A stretch of 6,091 nucleotides of DNA from Piscirickettsiaceae bacterium (lineage in GTDB: Bacteria > Pseudomonadota > Gammaproteobacteria > Nitrosococcales > Methylophagaceae), in contig DAOUSV010000100.1 in NCBI GenBank assembly GCA_030627065.1, forward strand, positions 1 through 6,091. The letters run 5' to 3'. Below the pieces are notes generated by a model. It was not told where the DNA came from. It worked only from the letters and a program-made list of their open reading frames with translations, and searched no databases. Below are positions 1-5,368 of this stretch, piece after piece. A program made the translations under genes and the position numbers. How positions within the stretch are numbered: the first letter of the stretch is position 1; every line of letters starts with the position of its first letter.

Positions 1-371
1 ATACAGATCTTGCCGGAGATCCCGATGCAAATCAATCAACACCCACCGCATCCGAGATCATGATTAAAACACCATGGACAAAAATTGACGATGTGTTTTA
101 TGAATCTCGCGGCGCATCATGGGCATTAATTCACTTACTTAAAGCCATTGAATATGACTTTGCCGACATTCTCATTAAGAAAAATGCCCTTGTTAGCCTG
201 CGTCAAATCATCCGTGAACTAGAATCAACGCAAGAAAATCTTTGGAGTCCAGTCATCTTAAATGGCAGTGGCTTTGGTCTAATGGCAAATCATTCGCTGG
301 TGATGGCATCTTATATTTCAAGAGCTAATGCCGCTATTATTGATTTACGTACCTTACTTAGCCAAGGTTAA
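1..371 (+). CDS. DUF2333 family protein, C-terminal part (5' end outside window)
   Basis: The reading frame is open from the left edge (first whole codon at position 3) to the TAA at 369-371, giving about 122 residues. The ATG at 60 is internal: upstream codons read TDLAGDPDANQSTPTASEI without a stop, there is no Shine-Dalgarno there, and conserved sequence follows at once. The segments WTKIDDVFYESRGASWAL, LVSLRQIIRELE, LWSPVILNGSGFG and SYISRANAAIIDLR match what I recall of the C-terminal end of DUF2333, a gammaproteobacterial family of roughly 340 residues with an N-terminal membrane segment and no known function. Only the last third is present, so the membrane anchor cannot be seen. The gene converges with tupA and their coding ends overlap by 18 bp. 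The family call rests on remembered similarity; function is unknown. Confidence 0.82.
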   Translation, partial: TDLAGDPDANQSTPTASEIMIKTPWTKIDDVFYESRGASWALIHLLKAIEYDFADILIKKNALVSLRQIIRELESTQENLWSPVILNGSGFGLMANHSLVMASYISRANAAIIDLRTLLSQG

Positions 372-1157
372 AGTATCAGGATAAAACAACTGCTGGCCTG
401 ATTTTTTGAAGTTTTCAATGATGTGCTGACCTTTTACACTGGTTACAAAGTCAATATATTTTGTGGCAAGGTCATAGTTAACGTGGCCATGCTTTTCTGG
501 GTTAACCGCCATCACATGATAGGGGTTAAATAAGGCATCATCCCCTTCAAAAACAACTTTCAGGCTCATTTTATCTGCATAGGCTATTTGCGTACCACGA
601 TCCGTTAATGCATACGCTTGCTTCTCATCAGCAATTTTCAACACCGCGCCCATGCCTTGGCCGGCTTGAATATACCAAGAACCTTCTGGAACACTCTTCG
701 CCAGTATCCACAATGACTTTTCTTTTTTATGCGTACCAGAATCATCACCACGTGAAATAAAGCCTGCTTGTGATTTAGCAATTAGTCGCAAGGCCTCTAT
801 AGCTGTCTTTGCTTGATGTAACTGTGCAGGATCATTCTCAACACCGACAAATACAAAATCATTATGCATTACCGCTTTGCGATCGATAAAATCACCTGAT
901 GCAACATATTCAAGCTCTGCTGCCGGTGCATGAACAAACACCACATCAACATCACCATTGCCTCCGATCTTTAATGCCTTACCCGTTCCCACAGCAATCA
1001 CATCGACTTTAGCATTATATTTAGCTTCAAATACCGGATGTAATACCGCCAATAAACCTGAATTATCAGTACTAGTTGTGGTCGATAATTTTAAATGTTC
1101 AACAGCATGAGCAGCAGAGCTTGTTAATAAGATTAAGCCGAGAATAAGTTTAATCAT
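354..1157 (-). CDS. tupA: TupA-type tungstate (oxyanion) ABC transporter substrate-binding protein
   Basis: A 267-residue periplasmic binding protein that would capture tungstate, possibly molybdate, and hand it to an ABC importer. Residues 1-18 form a Sec signal peptide (MIK, a hydrophobic core, then AHA with likely cleavage before Val19); there is no lipobox cysteine, so it should be soluble in the periplasm. TupA-family signatures are TTTSTDNSG (26-34), VGTGKAL (56-62), SRGDDSGTHKKE (135-146) and YALTDRGT (182-189); the Thr/Ser cluster and Arg136 are the likely oxyanion contacts (inference from the family). The ATG abuts the moaC TAG with no base between, with a weak GTGAG about 6 nt upstream inside moaC, so translation is probably coupled to moaC. 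The partner permease (tupB) and ATPase (tupC) are not adjacent: the next gene downstream is DUF2333 on the other strand. Sequence alone cannot separate tungstate from molybdate preference. Confidence 0.88.
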   Translation of the reverse strand: MIKLILGLILLTSSAAHAVEHLKLSTTTSTDNSGLLAVLHPVFEAKYNAKVDVIAVGTGKALKIGGNGDVDVVFVHAPAAELEYVASGDFIDRKAVMHNDFVFVGVENDPAQLHQAKTAIEALRLIAKSQAGFISRGDDSGTHKKEKSLWILAKSVPEGSWYIQAGQGMGAVLKIADEKQAYALTDRGTQIAYADKMSLKVVFEGDDALFNPYHVMAVNPEKHGHVNYDLATKYIDFVTSVKGQHIIENFKKSGQQLFYPDTLTLAK

Positions 1158-1637
1158 CTATAACTCACGAACCCAATGACCCGACTTGCCACCCGCTTTT
1201 TCTAAAAGACGAATATCCGTCATAATCATGCCGCGATCAACCGCTTTACACATATCATATATCGTTAATAGCGCAACTTGTACAGCCGTTAACGCTTCCA
1301 TCTCAACGCCTGTTTGACCGCTTGTTTCAACTTGAGCACAACACTGCACCGCTACATCATCATCTAAAATATCAAAATCCAAACTGACTTTAGTTAATGC
1401 CAAAGGATGACACAACGGAATTAAATCAGATGTTTTCTTTGCTGCCATAATGCCAGCAATTCGAGCAATGCCTAATACATCACCTTTTTTATGATTACCT
1501 TGCTTAATTAAATCCAGCGTTTTATCCAGCATCATGATCTGACCTTCAGCAATCGCAACTCGCTTAGTAATCGATTTATTACCGACATCCACCATATGTG
1601 CTTCACCCTCTTGATTAAAATGTGTTAAATCTGACAT
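1158..1637 (-). CDS. moaC: Cyclic pyranopterin monophosphate synthase MoaC
   Basis: MoaC (159 aa, full length for the family) converts the 3',8-cyclo-dihydro-GTP made by MoaA into cyclic pyranopterin monophosphate, an early cytoplasmic step of molybdenum/tungsten cofactor synthesis. The active-site residues known from E. coli fall at identical positions: Arg26, Lys51 (HKKGDV), His77 (PLCHPL), Glu112 (TGVEMEAL), Asp128 and Lys131 (YDMCKAVDRGM). Family blocks HMVDVGNKSITKR (14-26) and VETSGQTGVEMEALTAVQ (103-120) are intact. The ATG at 1635-1637 is supported by a strong AAGGAAG 7 nt upstream. It is the first gene of a two-gene minus-strand unit with tupA and is transcribed away from moaD-moaE across a 61-bp gap. 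No moaB or moaA is visible beside it, so the first pathway step must be encoded elsewhere. Confidence 0.97.
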   Translation of the reverse strand: MSDLTHFNQEGEAHMVDVGNKSITKRVAIAEGQIMMLDKTLDLIKQGNHKKGDVLGIARIAGIMAAKKTSDLIPLCHPLALTKVSLDFDILDDDVAVQCCAQVETSGQTGVEMEALTAVQVALLTIYDMCKAVDRGMIMTDIRLLEKAGGKSGHWVREL

Positions 1638-1644
1638 ATCGATG

Positions 1645-1651
1645 CTTCCTT
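1645..1651 (-). promoter_or_regulatory. Strong ribosome binding site of moaC
   Basis: The minus strand reads AAGGAAG here, followed by 7 nt and the moaC ATG. It fixes the moaC start and is much stronger than the sites in front of tupA and moaD, suggesting that moaC is the best-translated gene of the locus. Confidence 0.75.
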
Positions 1652-1656
1652 AAAAA

Positions 1657-1665
1657 TGCTATTCT
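1657..1665 (+). promoter_or_regulatory. Candidate extended -10 promoter for moaDE
   Basis: TGC followed by TATTCT resembles an extended sigma-70 -10 element (TGn-TATAAT). Transcription would start near 1672, giving a leader of about 27 nt before moaD. No good -35 hexamer sits 16-18 bp upstream, as expected for extended -10 promoters but also consistent with a chance match. This is the only reasonable plus-strand promoter in the 61-bp gap. Confidence 0.35.
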
Positions 1666-1691
1666 TGCAATTTTGAAGCAATAGAAGTCAA
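1661..1691 (-). promoter_or_regulatory. Candidate promoter for moaC-tupA
   Basis: On the minus strand TTGACT (complement of 1686-1691, 5/6 match to the -35 box) is followed after 19 bp by AAGAAT (complement of 1661-1666, 4/6 match to the -10 box). The spacer is longer than ideal. The -10 overlaps the candidate moaD -10 on the other strand, so the two promoters would share DNA and could compete or be controlled together. Confidence 0.3.
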
Positions 1692-1698
1692 CAAGCAA

Positions 1699-1926
1699 AT
1701 GAGTATTCAAGTTAAGTTCTTTGCCAGCCTACGTGAAAAAATCGGCATCAGTGAAGCGAAAGTTGAAAATGCCACAACGGCTCGGGATGTTTGGAATATT
1801 GCCACAAATAATGCCAAACAGCCTGATAACCTCTTAGTGGCTATTAACCTTGATTACGCCAAATTTGATGATGCCATTAATGATGGTGATGAAATTGCCT
1901 TTTTTCCTCCTGTAACAGGCGGCTAA
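1699..1926 (+). CDS. moaD: Molybdopterin synthase small (sulfur carrier) subunit MoaD
   Basis: MoaD (75 aa; relatives are about 75-85) is a ubiquitin-fold sulfur carrier. Its C-terminal glycine is adenylated by MoeB, converted to a thiocarboxylate, and inserted into the MoaE active site to donate sulfur to cyclic pyranopterin monophosphate. The N-terminal strand IQVKFFASLREK, the ING-like turn region VAINLDYA, and the tail DGDEIAFFPPVTGG ending in the obligatory Gly-Gly are all present. The ATG at 1699 has only a weak AGAAG about 11 nt upstream. It is followed by moaE after a single base, so the two subunits should be made from one message. It is divergent from moaC. Confidence 0.95.
   Translation: MSIQVKFFASLREKIGISEAKVENATTARDVWNIATNNAKQPDNLLVAINLDYAKFDDAINDGDEIAFFPPVTGG
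1917..1922 (+). promoter_or_regulatory. moaE ribosome binding site inside the moaD Gly-Gly codons
   Basis: AGGCGG lies 5 nt before the GTG at 1928 and resembles AGGAGG with one mismatch. It overlaps the GGC GGC codons for the functional Gly-Gly tail of MoaD, so the bases are under protein constraint as well. It supports the GTG as the moaE start. Confidence 0.5.
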
Positions 1927-1927
1927 G

Positions 1928-2365
1928 GTGTCTATTCATATATCAGAACACGCATTTGACCCATGGCAAGAAATAGCCAAACATCAAAAAAACTCAAGCT
2001 TAGATAATCAATTTGGCGCCACTGCTTCCTTTGTCGGCACTATGCGTGATTTTAATGATAATGCTGATGTCTCCGGCATGGTATTAGAGCATTATCCTGA
2101 AATGACTGAGCGTTATTTACAACAACTCGAACAACAAGCTAAACAGCGTTGGTCATTATTAGATTCGCTTATTATTCATCGTGTTGGTGTAATCAACCCT
2201 GCCAATCCTATCGTACTTATTGCCTGCTGGTCTGCACATCGTAGAGCCGCATTGGATGCCTGTGCTTGGCTTATCGAAGAACTTAAACACAACGCCCCTT
2301 TCTGGAAAAAAGAAACAGGCCATCATGGTGAACATTGGGTTGAAAAAAATACCGATGGATTCTAA
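1928..2365 (+). CDS. moaE: Molybdopterin synthase large (catalytic) subunit MoaE
   Basis: MoaE (145 aa, near the usual 140-155) forms the MoaD2-MoaE2 molybdopterin synthase, which adds two sulfurs to cyclic pyranopterin monophosphate to form the dithiolene of molybdopterin. Visible family blocks are FGATASFVGTMRD (29-41), LEHYPEMTE (53-61), IIHRVGVINP (82-91), SAHRRAALDAC (102-112) and LKHNAPFWKKE (119-129). Arg40, His104, Arg105, Lys120 and Lys127 correspond to E. coli Arg39, His103, Arg104 and the catalytic lysines 119 and 126. It starts at a GTG one base after the moaD stop, with AGGCGG 5 nt upstream. The gene appears intact and is the last of the moaD-moaE unit; I see no clear terminator after it. 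Confidence 0.96.
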   Translation: MSIHISEHAFDPWQEIAKHQKNSSLDNQFGATASFVGTMRDFNDNADVSGMVLEHYPEMTERYLQQLEQQAKQRWSLLDSLIIHRVGVINPANPIVLIACWSAHRRAALDACAWLIEELKHNAPFWKKETGHHGEHWVEKNTDGF

Positions 2366-2392
2366 TGCTCACTATTTTCGCTTATCTGTTTC

Positions 2393-2413
2393 AAATCATG
2401 ATTTAGGTCAATC
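2393..2413. promoter_or_regulatory. Candidate operator upstream of the HDOD gene (CRP/FNR-like)
   Basis: Two overlapping symmetric patterns are present. AAATCATGATTT (2393-2404) is a perfect 12-bp palindrome. TGA-N6-TCA (2399-2410) has the spacing of the CRP core (TGTGA-N6-TCACA), but the outer bases do not match well. If transcription starts near 2446, the TGA-N6-TCA centre falls near -41.5, the class II activator position. The regulator is not identified; such short symmetry in AT-rich DNA can arise by chance. Confidence 0.3.
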
Positions 2414-2433
2414 TGCACAAAATAAAGACACTG

Positions 2434-2439
2434 TATAAT
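2434..2439 (+). promoter_or_regulatory. -10 box of the HDOD gene promoter
   Basis: A perfect TATAAT lies 35 bp before the HDOD start codon, giving a predicted start of transcription near 2446 and a leader of about 29 nt. The -35 region (around 2411-2416, ATCTGC) is poor, which suggests dependence on an activator or a weak promoter. The site is 69 bp past moaE, so the HDOD gene is probably transcribed separately from moaDE. Confidence 0.5.
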
Positions 2440-2455
2440 TCTTAATTTAGTCCCT

Positions 2456-2461
2456 GAGGAG
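2456..2461 (+). promoter_or_regulatory. Ribosome binding site of the HDOD gene, long spacing
   Basis: GAGGAG is a strong Shine-Dalgarno but lies 13 nt before the ATG at 2475, longer than the usual 5-10. No nearer ATG, GTG or TTG fits the frame, because an in-frame TGA lies at 2469-2471. The site therefore belongs to this gene, probably with less than optimal efficiency. Confidence 0.55.
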
Positions 2462-2474
2462 CAATTACTGATAT

Positions 2475-3344
2475 ATGTTTAATATTGACCAAGAAAAGGC
2501 AAAAGAGATTACTACTGGATTTCAAATTCCAGTCAAACCAGAAGTTCTGATTGAGTTACAGCAAGAACAAGCAAAAGAAAATCAAAATATTAATGCTATT
2601 GCAGAAGTTATTGCCAAAGATGTCGCCTTATCAGCCAATATTCTTAAAACAATAAATTCACCCATTTTTGGTCTAAATAGAACAATTACCGATATAAAAC
2701 AAAGCGTGATCATGCTAGGCATTGATTCGGTTTCTAATATAGCCTCCTTTTTTCAGCTTAAGAATGCCTCTAAACCTGGCGATAAAAAGGCCGCTATATC
2801 CCATGAAAAATATTGGGATACAGCCATGCAAACGGCCAATATGGTCGGCATCCTCATAGAACAACTTAATTTGAAAAATAATTGCCCATTTGAAGATGCC
2901 TATGCACTTGGATTATTTAGAGATTGCGGCATTCCTTTAATGGCAATGAAATTTCCAGATTATAAAGAAATATTAATTGAAGCTAACACCCACCCTCAGC
3001 AAGAGTTTACGATCATTGAAGAAAGTCACTACCAAACGAATCATGCTGTCGTAGGATATTTTGTCGCGAGATCATGGAATTTCCCCCAGAATATTTGTGA
3101 ATTAATTCTTCGTCATCATGAACCACGTTATTTAGAAGACTCCTCAGTGACTCCTCAACAAAAAGACTTATATGCTTTAATCAAAATTGCTAGCAATGCA
3201 TTGAGTCAGTACATCTATATGAAGGATGATACTGAGTGGTATTTAGCAAAAGAGTCCGTTTTAGGCTATTTAGGCTTAAGTGAGCCTGATTATCAAGATA
3301 TTGAAGACGATTCAAAAGAGACCTTCAGGACTCAGTTTGGTTAA
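2475..3344 (+). CDS. HDOD-domain protein (putative signalling/regulatory protein)
   Basis: A 289-residue soluble protein, mostly one HDOD domain (about residues 17-217) followed by a helical tail ending in an acidic stretch (DIEDDSKE). HDOD features are IPVKPEVLIELQQ (18-30), the central block IAKDVALSANILKTINSP with GLNRTITDIKQSVIMLG (46-82), and NHAVVGYFVARSW followed by ILRHHEP (189-217). HDOD is related to HD phosphohydrolases but normally lacks a full metal site; here the place of the usual HD pair reads FRDCG (148-152), with Arg instead of His, so phosphodiesterase activity is unlikely. No second domain (GGDEF, EAL, receiver, kinase) is attached. Proteins of this type act in signalling, often in biofilm or stress control, but I cannot assign a role here. 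The gene is visibly more AT-rich than ubiD. It has its own candidate promoter and faces gloA tail to tail. Confidence 0.85.
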   Translation: MFNIDQEKAKEITTGFQIPVKPEVLIELQQEQAKENQNINAIAEVIAKDVALSANILKTINSPIFGLNRTITDIKQSVIMLGIDSVSNIASFFQLKNASKPGDKKAAISHEKYWDTAMQTANMVGILIEQLNLKNNCPFEDAYALGLFRDCGIPLMAMKFPDYKEILIEANTHPQQEFTIIEESHYQTNHAVVGYFVARSWNFPQNICELILRHHEPRYLEDSSVTPQQKDLYALIKIASNALSQYIYMKDDTEWYLAKESVLGYLGLSEPDYQDIEDDSKETFRTQFG

Positions 3345-3427
3345 ACCTCTCTCTATTACAGCTACCATTTTAAAATCATCGAAATAGTCCTTTATCATCA
3401 ATCTATTAGATTATCTTTAGATGTACG

Positions 3428-3811
3428 TTAATCCTGTTCGATTAACTCAATTTTATAACCATCAGGATCTTCAACAAAAGCTAAGACGATTGTGCCGTGC
3501 ATCATTGGCCCTGCTTCACGAATCACTTTACCACCTCGTTTTTTGATTTGTTCACAGGCAGCAACCGCATCAGGCACGGCAATGGCAATATGACCAAAGC
3601 CATTACCTAAGTCATAGTTGTCGGTATCCCAGTTATAAGTAAGCTCTAAAACCGTGTTGTTCTCTTCATCACCATAACCAACAAAAGCTAAACTAAATTT
3701 ACCGTCAGGATACTCCTCTTGTCTCAATAATTTCATACCCAATACCTCTGTATAAAATTGTAATGATCGTTCTAAATTCCCAACCCGTAACATGGCGTGT
3801 AACATTCTCAT
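3428..3811 (-). CDS. gloA: Glyoxalase I (lactoylglutathione lyase)
   Basis: GloA isomerises the hemithioacetal of methylglyoxal and glutathione to S-lactoylglutathione, the first step of cytoplasmic methylglyoxal detoxification. The 127-residue protein is two vicinal-oxygen-chelate modules. The four metal ligands of E. coli GloA occur at identical positions: His5 (MRMLHAML), Glu56 (VLELTYNW), His74 (GFGHIAI) and Glu122 (DGYKIELIE). The compact form resembles the nickel/cobalt-type bacterial enzymes (inference). An ATG 33 nt further upstream (3842-3844) is also in frame, but I chose 3811 because family members begin MRxLHxMLRV, and GAGGAG stands 8 nt before it. The start overlaps the ubiD stop by one base (TAATG), so it is the downstream partner of ubiD. 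No second glyoxalase gene is in the window. Confidence 0.96.
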   Translation of the reverse strand: MRMLHAMLRVGNLERSLQFYTEVLGMKLLRQEEYPDGKFSLAFVGYGDEENNTVLELTYNWDTDNYDLGNGFGHIAIAVPDAVAACEQIKKRGGKVIREAGPMMHGTIVLAFVEDPDGYKIELIEQD

Positions 3812-5286
3812 TATTCTTGCTCCTCTATACCAAGTGAATCCCAAATTTCATCAATTTTAGCCACAACATTCGCATCACGTTCAATCGGCCGACCCCACTC
3901 CCGCTCTGTTTCGCCAGTCATCTTATTCGTTGCATCCATACCCATTTTTGAACCTAACCCTGAAACAGGCGATGCAAAATCAAGATAATCAATCGGGGTG
4001 TTTTCGATTAATGTGGTATCCCGTGCTGGATCCATACGCGTGGTAATTGCCCAAATCACATCATTCCAATCACGGACATTAACATCATCATCTACCACGA
4101 TAATAAACTTGGTGTACATAAACTGGCGTAAGAATGACCAAATACCCATCATCACCCGTTTGGCATGACCTGGATATTGTTTTTTCATACTAACCACAGC
4201 CATACGATAAGAACAGCCTTCTGGTGGCAGATAAAAATCAACGATCTCTGGAAATTGTTTTTGCAAGATAGGCACAAAAACTTCATTCAATGCCACACCT
4301 AAAATAGCCGGCTCATCAGGCGGTCTACCAGTGTAGGTACTGTGATAAATAGGATCTTTTCGTTGGGTGATCCGTTCAATGGTGAATACGGGGAATTGAT
4401 CAACTTCATTATAATAACCGGTGTGATCACCATACGGCCCTTCATCTGCCATATCATCAGGATAGATAAAGCCTTCTAATATGATTTCAGCACTGGCTGG
4501 CACTTGTAGATCATTACCCACACATTTTACTAACTCTGTTTTAGAACCGCGTAAAAGGCCGGCAAAGGCATATTCTGACAAGCTATCAGGAATCGGCGTG
4601 ACCGCGGCTAAAATAGTCGCAGGATCACAACCCAGAACCACACTAACGGGGAAAGGTTCGCCGGGATGTGCTGCTTGCCATTCTTTAAAATCTAATGCCC
4701 CACCACGATGGGATAACCAACGCATAATCACTCTGTTTTTACCGATAACTTGTTGGCGATAAATCCCTAGGTTTTGTCTTGGCTTATCCGGCCCTTTAGT
4801 GACGACTAGACCCCAAGTAATTAGCGGCGCGGCATCATCCGGCCAACACAGTTGGATCGGCAGCTGGCTTAAATCAACCGCATTACCTTCAATGATTTGT
4901 TGCTGACAAGCGGCCTTTTTAACTACTTTAGGAGCCATGTTTAACACCTGCTTAAAGATGGGCATTTTCTGCCACGCATCTTTCATTCCTTTTGGCGGCT
5001 CGGGTTCTTTTAAGAAGGCTAATAATTTACCGACTTCACGTAGAGCTTCTACCGATTCTTCACCCATTCCAAGCGCAACACGGTGCGGTGTGCCAAATAA
5101 ATTGGCTAACACAGGAATGGTGCTGCCTTTTGGGTTTTCGAATAATAAGGCTGGGCCACCAGCTCGTAGAACACGATCACAAATCTCGGTCATTTCTAAC
5201 TCAGGATCGACTTCCACCGTGATACGTTTAAGTTCACCACGTTGTTCTAGGTGGTCGATAAAGTCTCTTAGATCTGTGTATTTCAC
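3811..5286 (-). CDS. ubiD: UbiD, 3-octaprenyl-4-hydroxybenzoate decarboxylase
   Basis: UbiD removes the carboxylate of 3-polyprenyl-4-hydroxybenzoate in ubiquinone synthesis, using prenylated FMN supplied by UbiX (not in this window). At 491 aa it is close to the roughly 497 of E. coli. Cofactor/metal residues expected from the family are Asn172 and Arg177 (NLGIYR), His193 (LSHRGGA) and Glu238 (SLSEYA). The catalytic acids are Glu282 and Asp287 in DEGPYGDHTGYY (281-292). The C-terminal region includes DATNKMTGE (451-459). The start is GTG at 5284-5286, forced by an in-frame TAA directly upstream and matched by the family N-terminus MKYxDLRDF. Its ribosome site is weak (GAGAG, 10 nt away). It lies 82 bp downstream of prlC across a palindromic repeat and overlaps gloA by one base. 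Confidence 0.97.
   Translation of the reverse strand: MKYTDLRDFIDHLEQRGELKRITVEVDPELEMTEICDRVLRAGGPALLFENPKGSTIPVLANLFGTPHRVALGMGEESVEALREVGKLLAFLKEPEPPKGMKDAWQKMPIFKQVLNMAPKVVKKAACQQQIIEGNAVDLSQLPIQLCWPDDAAPLITWGLVVTKGPDKPRQNLGIYRQQVIGKNRVIMRWLSHRGGALDFKEWQAAHPGEPFPVSVVLGCDPATILAAVTPIPDSLSEYAFAGLLRGSKTELVKCVGNDLQVPASAEIILEGFIYPDDMADEGPYGDHTGYYNEVDQFPVFTIERITQRKDPIYHSTYTGRPPDEPAILGVALNEVFVPILQKQFPEIVDFYLPPEGCSYRMAVVSMKKQYPGHAKRVMMGIWSFLRQFMYTKFIIVVDDDVNVRDWNDVIWAITTRMDPARDTTLIENTPIDYLDFASPVSGLGSKMGMDATNKMTGETEREWGRPIERDANVVAKIDEIWDSLGIEEQE
3820..3825 (-). promoter_or_regulatory. Ribosome binding site of gloA inside ubiD
   Basis: GAGGAG on the minus strand lies within the last ubiD codons (the IEEQE tail), 8 nt before the gloA ATG at 3811. 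It decides between this start and the in-frame ATG at 3844, and implies that gloA can be translated efficiently on the ubiD message. Confidence 0.7.
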
Positions 5287-5317
5287 TTAACTTATACTCT
5301 CTACTTAATTACATTCC

Positions 5318-5363
5318 GTAGATTGAACTTTAGTTCAACATGTCGAGTTAAAACTCGACCTAC
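5318..5363. repeat. Y-shaped palindromic repeat (REP-like) between prlC and ubiD
   Basis: Two neighbouring inverted repeats are bracketed by a third. GTAG (5318-5321) pairs with CTAC (5360-5363). Inside lie TTGAAC/GTTCAA (5323-5328 with 5333-5338, four-base loop) and GTCGAGT/ACTCGAC (5342-5348 with 5353-5359, loop TAAA), separated by CAT. As RNA or extruded DNA it would form a three-way junction. Its position 5 bp after the prlC stop, and its resemblance to the dispersed GTAGGTCGGGTT...AACCCGAC type of intergenic repeat in other gammaproteobacteria (my recollection), point to a repeat family member. There is no T-run after either hairpin, so it is not a typical intrinsic terminator. Confidence 0.6.
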
Positions 5364-5368
5364 TACCT

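Noticed and set aside
60..62. ATG at 60 as the start of a 103-residue protein.
   Set aside because: The frame is open upstream to the window edge, there is no ribosome site, and family-conserved residues follow immediately, so it is an internal methionine.
1638..1698. A Moco riboswitch or other structured leader before moaC or moaD.
   Set aside because: The whole gap is 61 bp and serves two divergent genes; it has only a weak TTGC-N9-GCAA symmetry and cannot hold a multi-stem aptamer.
2220..2438. A 72-codon open frame overlapping the moaE end.
   Set aside because: It lies out of frame inside moaE, resembles no known family and has no ribosome site.
3345..3427. A bidirectional terminator between the HDOD gene and gloA, using ATTTTAAAAT (3367-3376) or AATCT/AGATT (3400-3412).
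   Set aside because: The stems are short and almost pure A-T, with no U-run after them on either strand; nothing better is present in the 83-bp gap.
3812..3844. A longer gloA starting at the ATG at 3844.
   Set aside because: The extra residues MGFTWYRGARI are antisense-frame readings of the ubiD end, absent from the family, whose members start MRxLHxMLRV; the strong ribosome site serves 3811.
4481..5290. Three plus-strand open frames (4481-4762, 4937-5290, 4992-5222).
   Set aside because: All lie antisense to the well-conserved ubiD; their arginine-, serine- and cysteine-rich translations look like shadows of the real gene.
5287..5300. TATAAG just before ubiD as its -10 box.
   Set aside because: It would place the transcription start at the GTG itself, and no -35 match exists at 16-18 bp.
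5318..5363. Intrinsic terminator of prlC.
   Set aside because: Neither hairpin is followed by a run of T in the prlC direction; the three-stem layout fits a repeat element better.
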